Source: Limnoperna fortunei | Taxonomy: Eukaryota > Mollusca > Bivalvia > Mytilida > Modiolidae | DNA length: 64,000 nt | Assembly: GCA_944474755.1 (NCBI GenBank) | Contig: OX104120.1 | Coordinates: 21,811,242-21,875,241, forward strand | Direction of reading: 5' to 3' | Part shown: positions 11,371-22,900 of the stretch, piece by piece | Layout of the letters: every line of letters starts with the position of its first letter | How positions within the stretch are numbered: position 1 is the first letter of the stretch | The notes under the pieces: generated by a model | What the model saw: the letters and a program-made list of their open reading frames with translations, nothing else | Database searches by the model: none | Told to the model about the DNA's origin: nothing | Position numbers and translations under genes: made by a program

Positions 11371-12189
11371 GTATTTAAGCTGTATATGAGGAATTTCCGT
11401 ATAGAGTGTTGAAAAATCAAAAGTTTTAATGCTGTTACAATGTGAAAGAGATCCAGACCTCAAGATGTTTATCAGGTCTTTTGAATTTTTTAAATCCACA
11501 TTTCATTTATTCCACTCTTAGAAAGTGTCACTGTATTTTTACTCTAGTTAAAATAGTGGTCAGGAATTGCGATAGTGTTTAGGTGGTACACTAAAACGAT
11601 ACTGCTATGAAACGCTGTTTGTGTGGATTTTTGTGAAGTTTTGGTATCACATATTACAAATAGTAGATGACGTATATTTAGTTGTTTAAATGGCATCCAT
11701 TAGGCAATATTTGAACTATATTTATGACGAGAAAAAGTAAACAGACAATAAATTAACTCGGGAAAATGGGATGGATAGATTTAAAAAATGATTACAAAAG
11801 CATAGAGTTTCGATAGTGGCGGACTATTAACCTTCTGTAGTGGCTAAAACAAGTCTATTCTTTTGTTGTGTTCGTAAGTTTCCTTTTGCCATGACGTTGC
11901 AAATCTGTACTTCGATTTTCTTATGCCTCGGCATCATCTTTACTTTCTGCGGTATAGTGATGAAGAGTATCAAGATTTGTCCAATTTCAATAACAGAAAA
12001 TATTTTTTTTTATTAACCGGCTCTCTTAGTTTATATTGGTCAAACCAAGATCTCCACATCATATAAAATATAAATTCCTCATGCAATATATTTAAACTAC
12101 ATGTTAATTCTATTCCTATCCTAAAATTCCTACAAATCATAAAAAGCATAATTTTTGGTGCAATTGTTTGTATTTTCAACCTGGGTGGC

Positions 12190-12320
12190 CTCACGTGCCT
12201 GTCAACTCTGGGGATGTGGGTTTCTAGTCTTACTGAAGGTCACTTCCTGCTTTCTAAACCTTCTTTCACAAATAAAAAATGTAGGCCCCGATATAGCTGA
12301 AAAATTACTTCTAAATTTAA
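12190..12320 (+). repeat. Degraded SINE fragment
   Basis: GCCTGTCAACTCTGG is followed by a core remnant and CCCCGATATAGCTGAAAAAT. This matches the order of the SINE body and its conserved end, but the A-box head is missing. Confidence 0.5.
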
Positions 12321-12407
12321 AATTAAAAAAATTTTAATAAATTTAAAAAAAAATAGTTTTACAAAATTTGTATTACATAATCCCTATATAATGATCAGGT
12401 GTAATAA

Positions 12408-13350
12408 GCTTTCTGTTATACGTTCGTATTTATATTATGGTATATTAAGTAGTTTTACGTTCAGTTTGTTCTGTTTTTCTGTTGTGCAATATAGTTAACA
12501 TACATTATTAATCTCCCGTAATTAGCTGTTCTGTTTGAATACCTCAATTTGTTATTATTATTCTTAAATATGGCATCTGGACAGTCGTTAGTTTTAGTTT
12601 TTGCAGTTATTGCAAGACAGCAATACATTTTGAGAAAATTGAACAGAATTCGTTCAAGGTAAGAAAAGGCGAAAAATAATAGGGTATCAATATTTTATTT
12701 TCTTTGTCGCACTCCACAGTCTTGTTATGGTCGTGGGCTCTTACATTGTTTTCATTATTTACAATCTGTGACATGTGGGGGAGGGTGGTGAAGAGCGTTA
12801 TGTTGTGAAATGGTTGTACAAAAAATAACAAGAACATGGGGCCTTCAACTTCAATGAGCTGACTGGCCAAGTGCTGAAGGTAGTTAGCTATCTAAATTGA
12901 TCACCTGCCTGTCCGAAAAAAAACTGCAGGTTTGAGCGCAATGAGAGGAGAGTGTGCTCGACTACAACCTTAATTCGAGGCCACGATGTAGCTGAAAATT
13001 TCTGAACATCATTTTAATAACTTTTTAAAAAGTACTTTTACAAAATTTGAATTATATCATGAATAAATTGTTTTTGTTATTTTATAAACTTGGCATAGTG
13101 GCATTTATTTAAATTTACATAACGCTATATACATCACTTAGTCTACAGTCTGACAGTGACCATTATTGTCTAGACCGTTTTTAATATCGCAGTTCCCATT
13201 TTGTTAAATATCGTGATCGTGTAACAATATTTGTCACGTCAAAAATAATAACTATCATTCAAATTGTATACAATTTTCTGAAACCTTTAATAGTGTAGAT
13301 CACCTTATATACGAAAATTGACTTATTTTGACAATTGTTTTTACTGGAGG
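12408..13350 (+). repeat. Complex repeat unit, first copy
   Basis: The first part (12408-12690) is repeated at 15231-15520 and again at 42785-42960. The later part (12850-13200) is repeated at 17390-17720 and 42440-42790. This identifies a composite repeat roughly 1 kb long that occurs several times, in different truncations, within both duplication copies. No coding signal. Confidence 0.6.
12852..13020 (+). repeat. SINE-like unit of the GAGCTGACTGGCCAAGTGG type
   Basis: A degenerate A box (TGGCCAAGTG) is followed by CACCTGCCTGTC, GTGTGCTCGACTACAACCTT and CGATGTAGCTGAAAA. The order matches the tRNA-derived SINE body. It is embedded in the composite repeat above. Confidence 0.5.
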
Positions 13351-13429
13351 CCGTAAATAAGGATCAGCTGTTATAAGGGGTCATTATCCTATTCAGGGAA
13401 TCAATTTCCGGTGCATATCAAAATGTCCC

Positions 13430-13700
13430 AATGTCTTAACAGTGGAAGCACTTCCTAGAGAGTGTAATGTGGTACAATGTGACCACAACATAGAAATGAA
13501 ATTAGAAAAGCCATTCTTAAACTTTGAGGTAAAATTCCTGCACAAAGTTCGTGGACACTTATACTTTTTTCAATTTTTATGTAATTTAGCATTATATGTA
13601 TTATGCCCAGTATATGAAATTTTAAGTGAAAGATTTTTTTAATAAAAAATTTTTGTCTCGCCCGTTCGTCTTCTTTTGCACAGGCCATCCAAATGGATAA
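13430..13700 (+). repeat. Repeat paired with 14765-15225
   Basis: Shared segments include GGAATCAATTTCCGGTGCAT, GTGTAATGTGGTACAATGTG and CACAGGCCATCCAAATG. The second copy has about 170 extra bases between the first two. The short open frames here are not conserved between the copies, so I do not call a gene. Confidence 0.65.
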
Positions 13701-14764
13701 TGACCTCTGTAAGAGTAAAATTTACCATTTTGTCAAATACACAAATCCCACTTGTCAGGTACTTTTTATGAAAGGGTAACAGATCTAATTATAGGAAAAC
13801 ATCTTTTCTGCAAAATAGGTCTTCAGGTTTTATAGTTATAATCTGTTTCATTATCTGGAGTAAAATTTGACTTTTTGGCCTATGGTATCCTGAAAAGTGA
13901 TTATTTTTGCAAAAAACACACTGTTACCAATTCTATAGAGTACACTAAGGTAGAACCTAAGATGACAAGAAATAAAAATGTCTTATTGGTCTTAAATAAT
14001 ACTTTTTAGTCACAAAAGTTATTAAAAAGGTAAACAATTATCTGGTTTCACGTGCCACACTTACTGCTAGACAGAAACATGTATCATACCTTGAAGATTG
14101 TAACTTAAGATTAAATGTTTTTATTTTAATTCTTAAAAGTAGGTTATAAGGCAGCATTTTAATCAATATGTAGTGTCTATTCATTCATATGGCCTCTAGA
14201 TAATTATTTTGCATGGGTACGCATCATTTGGAATGTGCCGTTTTAATGTAAAGTCTGTGAATCTAGTATGCGTTTGGGTACTTTGAACCAATCAGTGATG
14301 TGGCATGTAAAATGGACTGAAAGGATGCCAATGAGTCTTTTAGTATAAAAAATTATATGTCAGTTTTCTTAACACTAGTCATATTTCTACTTTGCATTTC
14401 GTCATAACAACAGAATCTACTGTTTTCAACCCCCCTAAATTCATAATGAACTCTCACTTGATAAAAGAATGCTTTCATTAGATGTGTTTCTGCTTATTTG
14501 GTAACAATTACACATGTACTGTCATAAAAAGGAGATATTTTGACTGTTGTGCCAAAATTGTTGAACAGAAGAAAACAATTATACCTTAACTGTCCTTATC
14601 AGTTAAAAATGACTAAACCAAGGATTCACCACATCTTTGGAAACTGTAATAATTTTTATTTGTGTATTAATATATTCAAACTGCATGCTTATTTTATTTA
14701 CAGAATCATTAAATAACATTAAAAAAATTCTTGTGGACATCCGAAATTGTTGGCTTTACTTAAA

Positions 14765-15225
14765 GGGGTTATTATCCTATTCAGGGAATCAATTTCCGGT
14801 GCATGTCAAAACATGGCATAATGAAACAATAGTCCCAATTTTCTCTTTTGTTTCTGCTTTTGCTTATAAAGCCTATTGCTTAAGAGTTGGATATTTTGAA
14901 AGGTATGGCATTACTGTAGAACAAGAATAATTTTTTCTCCAGTCAATGTCTTAACAATGGAAGCACTTCCTAATGAGTGTAATGTGGTACAATGTGACAA
15001 CAACAGTGAAATGAAAGTAGAAAAACCATTCTTAAACTTTAAGGTAAAATTCTCGCACAAAGTTCGTTGACACTTATACTTTTTTTTCAATTTTTATGTA
15101 ATTTAGCATTATCTGTATAATGCCCCATATATGAAATTTTAAGTGAAAGAAAGATTTTTTAATGAAAATTTTGATGTCTCGCCCGTTCGGATACTTTTGC
15201 ACAGGCCATCCAAATGAAAAATGAC
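14765..15225 (+). repeat. Repeat paired with 13430-13700
   Basis: This copy is the longer version. The inserted part contains the end of an open frame (14637-14930) without recognisable motifs. The remainder aligns with 13430-13700 in the same orientation. Confidence 0.6.
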
Positions 15226-15227
15226 CT

Positions 15228-15600
15228 CATAAGCTTTCTGTTATACGTTCGTATTTATATTATGTTATTAAGTAGTTTTACATTCAGGTTTGTTTTGTTT
15301 TTCTGTTGTACAATATAGTTAACATACATTATCATTCTCCCGTCATTAGCTGTTCTGTATGAATACCGCAATTTGTAGTTATTAATCTTAAATAGCGCAT
15401 CTGGAACAGAGTCGTCAGTTTTATTTTTTGCACTTATTGCAAGACAGCAATACATTTGGAGAAAATTGAACAGAACTTGTCTCAAGGTAAAAACAGGCGA
15501 AAAATAATAGGGTATCAATTTTTTTGTTCGCTTTGTCGCATTGCACAGTCTTGTTATGGTCCGGGGCTCTTATATTGTTTACATCTTATTTACACATTGA
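15228..15600 (+). repeat. Composite repeat, truncated second copy
   Basis: This matches 12408-12780 from CTTTCTGTTATACGTTCG onward. It stops before the G-rich and SINE-like part found in the fuller copies. Confidence 0.6.
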
Positions 15601-16779
15601 CATGCGGTAGGGATACAAATTTTGTATGACTTTATTCAGATGTGTTCAGTTGTCTATGTACAGCACGTTCATGTGGAACAAATTTTGTCTATAGATTGAG
15701 ACCCAGAGTACATTATTTCTGACATGAGCTTGCTGGTATTACGTGATATCGCACGAAGATTGTTTATGGCTGAAAAGATGTTAACCCGAATTTCATTCCG
15801 CATATTGACTTCTTGCTATTTGTTAAGATTTGTTTTCCTGTTTTTGTTATTTGTTGGTAATGGAATTTTAATTTGAAACATCTTACCGGTATTTTACTAC
15901 TATTTTGTACTTTGTTAATATTTTTTTCCAATAAGCAATTATCTTGTAACTGTGAAGTGTTGGTTTTGATCTAATAATTCGATGATAAAGTAGAGAAAAT
16001 GGAATATAAGCACTGGATTATTTTCCTTACATATTATTTAAACATGTATTTAGAGAGTTTCATTAATTAGCAACTCATATTTCTATTATTATGATTTATA
16101 ATTTTAAAAAATCACTGGTTTAGTATGATAATTAAAATAAAGGAATATATTTATTATGCAATTCTAATATGACGTCCTGCTTTCGTTCGTAAACAAAGTC
16201 GTGTTAAAAATTCCAATAAATTTATTTCGCATATGCGCAAGTTAATTGTGGTTGCACTCGGTTTAATTTATAATTTATTTTTAAACCATAGTTATCGTTA
16301 ATGTTAATAAAGTTGTTACGTAAGTCTGAATTACGAGATTTGCATGATTCAATATTTAGCCATTAAATCATTTTCCACCACTATACATTATGACACACGC
16401 GGGGTACTTGGAACACCCTTTCACTCTAGCGCACATTTATATGCCGCTTCACTGTACAGATTACCGTATTTGTTATAATTATATCGAAATAATTAATAGT
16501 TACCATACTTTATTTTCGTTTTAACATGGGTGGGAATTATCGCTCGGGCAGAATATTGTAAAATAGAATGCCCACCCATGTAAAAACGGCAATAACGTAT
16601 GGTATCCATGAATTATTTCTTAAGTAATAGTAAAGCCTAGTAATAGTTTCTTTTTGAGGGCATTTTACTTTTATATTTGAGCAAATGAAATCAGTTCATA
16701 TTTTACCTTCCGCATTTACAAAACTTCCATCGGAACAAAAACGGATCAAAACATTTTGTTAAAGTAATGTAAACTAAGT
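15601..16779. other. Unassigned AT-rich stretch
   Basis: I see no gene, element end or tandem repeat. A short near-inverted pair around 16503-16605 (AACATGGGTGGG and CCCACCCATGT, with similar TACCATA flanks) could form a weak hairpin. Confidence 0.4.
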
Positions 16780-17390
16780 AAGTTGGCATACAATGTATAT
16801 ATGATATGCCTTGCTGGTACACTGTTAAATTTTCGAATTTCATATTTTTTTCTACATTAATAAGTGCATTTAAATATTGTTAAGTATTACATTTTTGTCT
16901 GCATAAGCATGACCATTTCATTAATCCACATTTATATTGTTTCGGACATATTGCACACCAAACACAATTAAAACGTCATGCCCAAAATGGATTTTTAAAG
17001 ATAAGGCATTTTATTTTTAAAGAATTCCTAAATGTTCGCATCACTACGTGACTATTAGATTTGTTAACATTTTTGGAGAATTCTTGTGTAATATATAATT
17101 TTATTTTAATTATTTAGGGGGGAGGCGGTGGTGTTATGTTGTGAAATTTTAAATTGAAAAAAAATTCTTTGCAATCTTTAGGGTGCATGTTTACATTTGA
17201 TCTATGATACAGTACGAACAATGTAAAGATTGTCAATCTTAAGTACAGTTTTGTCTATTTGTTTCTTTCAAAATTAACATTCATTTTAGATTCAATTTAT
17301 CTTAAAGATTAATTTTTTGACTTCAACTAGAACTTTTTTGTTGTTTGAAGCGGGGGGTAGGAGTGGGGGAAGAGGGGGCCTTCAACTTCA

Positions 17391-17560
17391 ATGAGCTGAC
17401 TGGCCAAGTGGTAAAGGTAATTATATATCTAAATTCATCACCAACCTGTCAGAAATGAAGCTGCAGGCTTAAACGCAATTGGAGGAGAGTGTGCTCGACT
17501 ACAACCTTAAATCGAGGCAACGATGTAGCTGAAAACTTCTGAACATCATTTTAATAAATT
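17391..17560 (+). repeat. SINE-like unit in block C, copy 1
   Basis: GAGCTGACTGGCCAAGTGG is followed by GTGTGCTCGACTACAACC and GATGTAGCTGAAAACT. It matches 42440-42600. Confidence 0.5.
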
Positions 17561-18179
17561 GAAACAAAAATTGTTTTACAAAATTTGAATTATATAATCA
17601 ATAAATATTTTATTATTTTATAAGCTTGGCATAGTGGCATTTATTTGAATTTACATAATGCTATGTACAGCACTTAGTCTGCCGGTTGACTAGTAACCAT
17701 TGTTGGCTAGACCGTTTTTTAATAATCCATTTTGTTAAACATCGTGGTTGTGTGACAATATTTGTCATGGTGTAGATCACTAAATATACAAAAATTGACT
17801 AATTTTGAATATTGTTTTTACTGAAGACCATATATAAGGATAAGTTGTTATAAGATTTCTGTTATATATAGTTGTACAAAAAATGACAATAAAATTATTT
17901 TAATCTATAATGATTCTACTCAAAAATGTTTTTTTGTAAATACAAAAAATTCTTCGTAATCTATTGTGTCTATATTTAAGTTTAATCTGTACTACAGTAC
18001 AAGGAATGTAAAGATTGTCAATCTTAAGTACAGATTTGTCTATTTGTTTCCTTCAAAGTTTTCATTCATTTCAAATTCAATTTATCTAAAAGATTAATTT
18101 ATTGACTTTAACTAGAACTTAATTTTTTTGTTTCAAGTGGGGATTGTGGTGGAGGGAAGAAGGGACCTTGAACTTCAAA

Positions 18180-18401
18180 GAGCTGACTGGCCAAGTGGTC
18201 AAGGTAATTAGCTATCTAAATTGATCACCTGCTTATCAGAAATAGCAGAGTATGCTCGACTACAACCTTTAATTCCGAATTTTCCAGTTTTCTTTTGTAT
18301 CTGGAATGACATTTTCATTTCATTCCGATTTTTGGTGCTTCAGGAGACACTCAAGCTCTCTCCTGAATAAAAGCTGGTAGCCGTGATGTAGCTGCAAAAT
18401 A
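18180..18401 (+). repeat. Fuller SINE-like unit ending block C, copy 1
   Basis: The head (TGGCCAAGTGG), a body with TCCAGTTTTCTTTTGTATCT, and the end (GGTAGCCGTGATGTAGCTGC) resemble the window's tRNA SINEs with an extra middle segment. The paralogue is 43398-43646. In copy 1 the 37-bp unit starting GATCCCAAACCC follows directly. Confidence 0.55.
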
Positions 18402-21400
18402 GATCCCAAACCCTTCCCCATTATTGCTATATCTTAACACACGACATACAGAAATGTATCATACCAAAAAATATAAACTACAGCCACACAATAGACAACC
18501 AACAGATTCGAAACATTTTCCTGAGGGACCAGTCAATACCAGTTGAGACCATTGAAAAACGCAAATGGACACGTACTTTTTTATGCCTGCAAAATTATTG
18601 GACAGCAAGTTTTGATAATTCAGCGATGATAAGACAACACGTTTCTTTTATAACAATCATCATCAATGAATTTTTTTCTTAAATTTAAATTCAAAACCAA
18701 CATACTGTAACCCAAAAATTTGTTTAACAAACAAAAATACTGTATTGTAACCATATACTGGATGGGACGACAACTTTTTAAAACACATCTGATGTAGATA
18801 GCGACTTATTTTTTAATTTTAGGAGAAAAGACATTGTCTTTTTTAAATGATAATTTAAAATGCAACGGTCCCAGGAATTATTTTGCTTTTTTGTTATGTT
18901 GTTACTTATCGTTACAGATGTCCTTGTATTATAATACAGTTGGAACAATCAACTTAAAATATATATTTTTTATTTATCTTTTTCCACAACTCCCTGATAT
19001 GATCAATGCAGCAAGCATTCTTCAAGATTACAATGCAGAGTGCGTCGTTCGAAACAGTATGCCAATGATAAATAATTGTCCTTTAAAAAGTAATATCGAG
19101 GTGAAAAAACTGTGCAATTCCAGGAATAAACAAATTTTCATAATGTACCAGTAACGTCAAAGAAAACTGGTTTCTTTTACAGAAACTTAGAATGTCTTAA
19201 ATGCAATAAGGAAAATGCATCTGATGCAACGCCGTGGAATTTAGAAATTTATTGTCGCTCAACTCGTAATGTCTCGCATTTAAACTATTTATCATCGAAT
19301 GCTGAAATATTGGAGAAAACGCAAAACATGTAATGTGGCATTGCTTATCAGGATACCAAAGGGTGGTTGTGGAAACTACATGATGGAAAAATAATAAAAG
19401 CATGCTTAGTAAAACAGGAAAGCAATGTTACTGGCGAATATAAGAACTTTTATTGTTATTCGTGCACTGATTTTACCTATTTTACTAATCCTGTTGGATT
19501 CCCACATCGTAATCCTACATTGGAAAAGTTGTTTTCTGTTGCTAATTTACAAGAATCATTAAAAACAAATGAAAAAGATTGAACCTGTCAACCGAATCAA
19601 ACGCTTAGTATAGCAGAAGTAAGTATATTTAAAGAGAAGAGGAACTAATCACTAACCTTAATTTAAATCGATCACGAAAGAAACAATCGCCAACAAATAC
19701 ATGTAAAAAACAACAAAACACGACACAAATGCTTCCTTGTACCAGTCAAATGAAACATTGTGTTAAGTTGTTGAACCTGTTAAAGGGGTCCCATATTATT
19801 TCTTTGTGGATTAGATTAATATACATATAAAGTTACTGCAAGGTAGCTATTATCAAAGGCACCGTATAATTCAGGGGCGAATACGTTAGTGCGCATTTAA
19901 GCAAATTTGAAATAAAAAAATATCTTTGCAAGTTAAGAAATTGTATAGTACACGTTTCTTTATGGTTGCCTTTTGCTAAGCCTACACAACATGTGGTTAT
20001 TTATATTAGCATGTATTGATGTGTAGGGCGTTTTGCAGTGTCTCTTTGGCTTCACACAAAATGTCTTGTACAAGCTAGATCTCAGTATCAGCTGATCGTA
20101 GTTTTAAAAACTTGCAACCTCTGACAAACTTTATCAAAATTTCTTTAAATATCCTCTTTATGGTTCGTGTTTGGAGCAAAAAGTATTTTAGTGTTAGAAA
20201 AGTCTCCGAGGTGACGGTTTTCAACAAATTATTCCTTTTTTATTAATTAATGAGCGATATATAAAAGCAATAACATAAATATGTTAGATAAAAGATTCTT
20301 GTTCATTTATTTTGCTCATATTTTTGTTGAAACTTGCTTTGATTGTTGTCATAACTGATATCCAAGTTGTTTTCTTGTAGGATAGATGTCTAGATGTGCT
20401 CTGTTATCCTGGACGAAGGCTTGTTAATGATAAATGTTTACCGATGATTGAAATTACTACCGCCATTGGATATGTTTTATCGTTGGAATTAAGTGCACAG
20501 AAAGCGTTTTATATAGACAACATGCAATCATTTCTATATACTACAAAGAATCAAATGCAAAACTTTATTCGCAAAAATGCTGATCTGTGTAATTCTTTGC
20601 GTTTTGGGGAAGATATTTATTTTGCAAATATTAAATGTCATCATTCTGCTACATTAAGTAAAAAAGACATTTCTGTATTAGTTTACCAAAAACTGTTTTG
20701 TTTTGACAAGGTGAACAGGACGGGACTTGAAGAACAGCTTCTTTTACTTACCAGACTTAAAGTTAGCGTAAGGTATTTGGGAAACTTGTATCGGTTCTCA
20801 TTAAAACAAAATGCTTATGCTTTTCTACTACCGTGAATGGTATTAAATTGCGAGCTTAACAACAGCTGTTTTATTAGGAGAGAAGTCTTTAATGATTTTG
20901 AAAAATATTCTCATGTTACAGAATTGTTGTTGTGTAAACAAGCCGAACTTAAAGGGAATGAATTTTGGATTGATAATGAGACTTTGGAACTAAATATTAT
21001 TTTAAAAGAAGTCAAATTAAGCAATTTAGAGTATATAATAACGCCCGCAAATAAGGTGCAAGTATGCATGGAGCAGTACAAATCTATGTTCTCATTTACA
21101 CAAGAAAAAGAAAGTTTATTTCAATACGCGTTAGGAGTATCATTAATGATTTCTACTTGTATATCACTTTTTGTTAATAGTAACATTTTTAATGTATTTG
21201 TTATTTCCAAGTTTGCGGACATTACCAGGTAAAAACAATATGTGTTTAATAGTTTCTATGATTAGCGCCCATGCACTCTATCAATTCGGATTGCTTCAAA
21301 CTGAACTTGAGTATGCATGTATCGTTATCGGAGTCTTAATTCATTATTTTTGGCTTGCCACTTTTTTATGTCTTAACGTTTGTTCGTTTCATATGTTTCG

Positions 21401-22060
21401 AGTTTTTAGAAGTATGACTAGCATGATCAGTTTCCACGACAATGACATAAAAACCAGAACTTGGTTGTGTTATTCCCTTTATTCATATGGGACTCCTTTT
21501 TTATTGTATCAATAAATGCTGGTGTGACGGCGATTATAAGGAACAATTCTGACGTTGGATACGGTGGTGTAATGTGTTTTATAAATAACCCTATATCTTT
21601 AATTGTAACATTTATATTGCCAATACTACTTGTGTGTTTGTCAAACATTGTTTTCTTTGTTGTAACGTCTTGTCGAATAGGTACTACCGCTAAAGATTCA
21701 AAAGAACGACATGTGGAGTCAAACAAACTGCACTATTCCATATACATTAAATTATTTACGATAACTGGAATTTCCAGGATATTCCAAATAATAGATTCAT
21801 TTTTACCGGATTCAGTAGAAAAAAATGTGTTTTCGGCAATAACCTCTTTATTAAACTCTTTACAGGGAGTATTCATTTTTGTTTCATACGCATGTAATAA
21901 ACGAGTGCTACACTTACTTAAAAAGAAAGTACCCCCAGAAAAACATCCTTCAACATCTACCAGAACAACAAGGATGTAAGATTTATTTGTGATGATTTTT
22001 TACATATTGTATAATACATTTTTATTGTTGCATTCAATATATAGTTTAAAGTATAACGTT
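18402..22060. repeat. Segmental duplication block D, copy 1
   Basis: The block is collinear with 49922-53640 from AACACACGACATACAGAAATG to ATAGTTCTACCAA. It begins with a single 37-bp unit that is expanded in copy 2. Its content is the broken GPCR gene and its flanks. Confidence 0.85.
18918..21979 (+). pseudogene. Methuselah-like / class-B-type GPCR, copy 1 (broken)
   Basis: The gene has two exons, 18918-19618 and 20381-21979. The intron has a GTAAGT donor and a TTTTCTTGTAG acceptor and joins in phase 0. The ATG at 18918 follows TTACAG and starts a peptide with a hydrophobic stretch (YIFFIYLF) that could be a signal peptide. Exon 1 encodes a cysteine-rich ectodomain (NCPLKSNIEVKKLC, then FFYRNLECLKC). 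Exon 2 encodes CLDVLCYPGRRL, a stalk, and seven helices with SLRTLPGKNNMCLIVSM after helix 1. Such receptors sit in the plasma membrane and signal through G proteins; the ligand is unknown. Breaks relative to copy 2: one base lost near 19137, TAA at 19331, TGA at 19580, TGA at 20834, two bases lost near 21165 and one near 21497. No GPS cleavage motif was seen before helix 1. Confidence 0.85.
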
Positions 22061-22339
22061 ATAGTTCTACCAAAGGGATACAATTAAGAAATGGTGCTTG
22101 TTTTCTGTTTAAAAATGTTAAACATCACGGAAAAAGCTGTGAAACCACAGTAACGCACACAAAGCAAAGAACTATTATGCCAATGTTTTAGTGATTTATT
22201 TAATTTCATGTTAAATATAATAGTCAAAAACATTCAGGAGTTTTTCTTTCAATGATAAAGCATATTCAGTTTTGGTTATATCAATATAGTTATGCATGTA
22301 TTTTGGGGGGTGCTCTGTTGAGGAATATAATTAAATATT
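22061..22339. other. Downstream of GPCR copy 1
   Basis: Homology to copy 2 ends at about 22060. Nothing recognisable precedes the antisense LINE relic. Confidence 0.4.
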
Positions 22340-22900
22340 ATGATCTCTTTCAATTTCTAAAAATTTCACTTTGACTATTTTTCTATATTACCATTTTGAT
22401 CCTTAAGTGCACTTATTTTCTTCCTTGTTTGTCTTGATCTTTCAAGACCTAAAAATAATTGCTCTTTTTTCACCTCTTCTATCCATTTCACTAGGAATCT
22501 TGCTTGTGCTCCTCTTATTTTATCATTATACAGGTTGCTTAATTCACTTTTAATTTCTTTAGCTTTGTTTTGATCATGTTGTATGTATTTTTGTTTCTGA
22601 AACTGATTGTTGTTATCTATTTTTAATTGTCTGGTTTTTTTTGCTATTGTTCTAATTAAAATATTTTATTTTCTTTTCGTTTGCTTTTTCTACAGTCAAA
22701 TTTATTGTTTACATCAGCTTTAAAAAGATCCCAGAGTATAGTTATATCTTTTTCCACAGGTTTGCTTTCATACTTATTTATTCAGTTATTTACTATTGAT
22801 ATGTATTGTTCATTATTCAAAATGTTATTATTTAGTTTAAAGTAACATGGACCTTCGTTTTCTGTATTAAAGTCTATTTATATTGAGATACCTTTGTTGT
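22340..22900 (-). pseudogene. Non-LTR retrotransposon (LINE) relic, linker between endonuclease and RT
   Basis: On the minus strand broken frames read GPCYFKLNNNILNNEQYI, then a piece with LWDLFKADV, then DKIRGAQARFLVKWIEEVKK and QLFLGLERSRQTRKKISAL. This order is typical of the linker between the endonuclease and reverse-transcriptase domains of LINE ORF2 proteins, where a W-x-L-N block is followed by a charged helix and a WIEEGEKN-like motif. Stops and frameshifts interrupt it. Neither catalytic domain is present. It may belong to the same clade as the LINE at 62702-64000, but the two pieces do not overlap, so I cannot test this. It lies just outside the duplicated block and has no copy-2 counterpart. 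Confidence 0.65.

Larger units (their letters stand above)
9746..16779. other. About 7 kb present only in duplication copy 1
   Basis: In copy 2, block A' joins block C' directly at about 41697, where copy 1 has this extra DNA. It holds a reverse-transcriptase relic (10560-11370), SINE-like pieces, and internal near-duplicates (12408-12690 with 15231-15520; 13430-13700 with 14765-15225). I cannot tell whether copy 2 lost it or copy 1 gained it. Related repeats in copy 2 block C' favour loss by recombination. Confidence 0.65.
16780..18401. repeat. Segmental duplication block C, copy 1
   Basis: The block is collinear with 41698-43646, starting at GCATACAATGTATAT and ending at the SINE tail TAGCTGCAAAAT. 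Two composite-repeat units lie within it. A G-rich stretch (17351-17379) precedes the first SINE-like unit. Confidence 0.75.

Noticed and set aside
13442..14930. Possible gene in the paired repeat at 13.4-15.2 kb
   Set aside because: The frames are not conserved between the two repeat copies, and frame-breaking indels are as common as substitutions.
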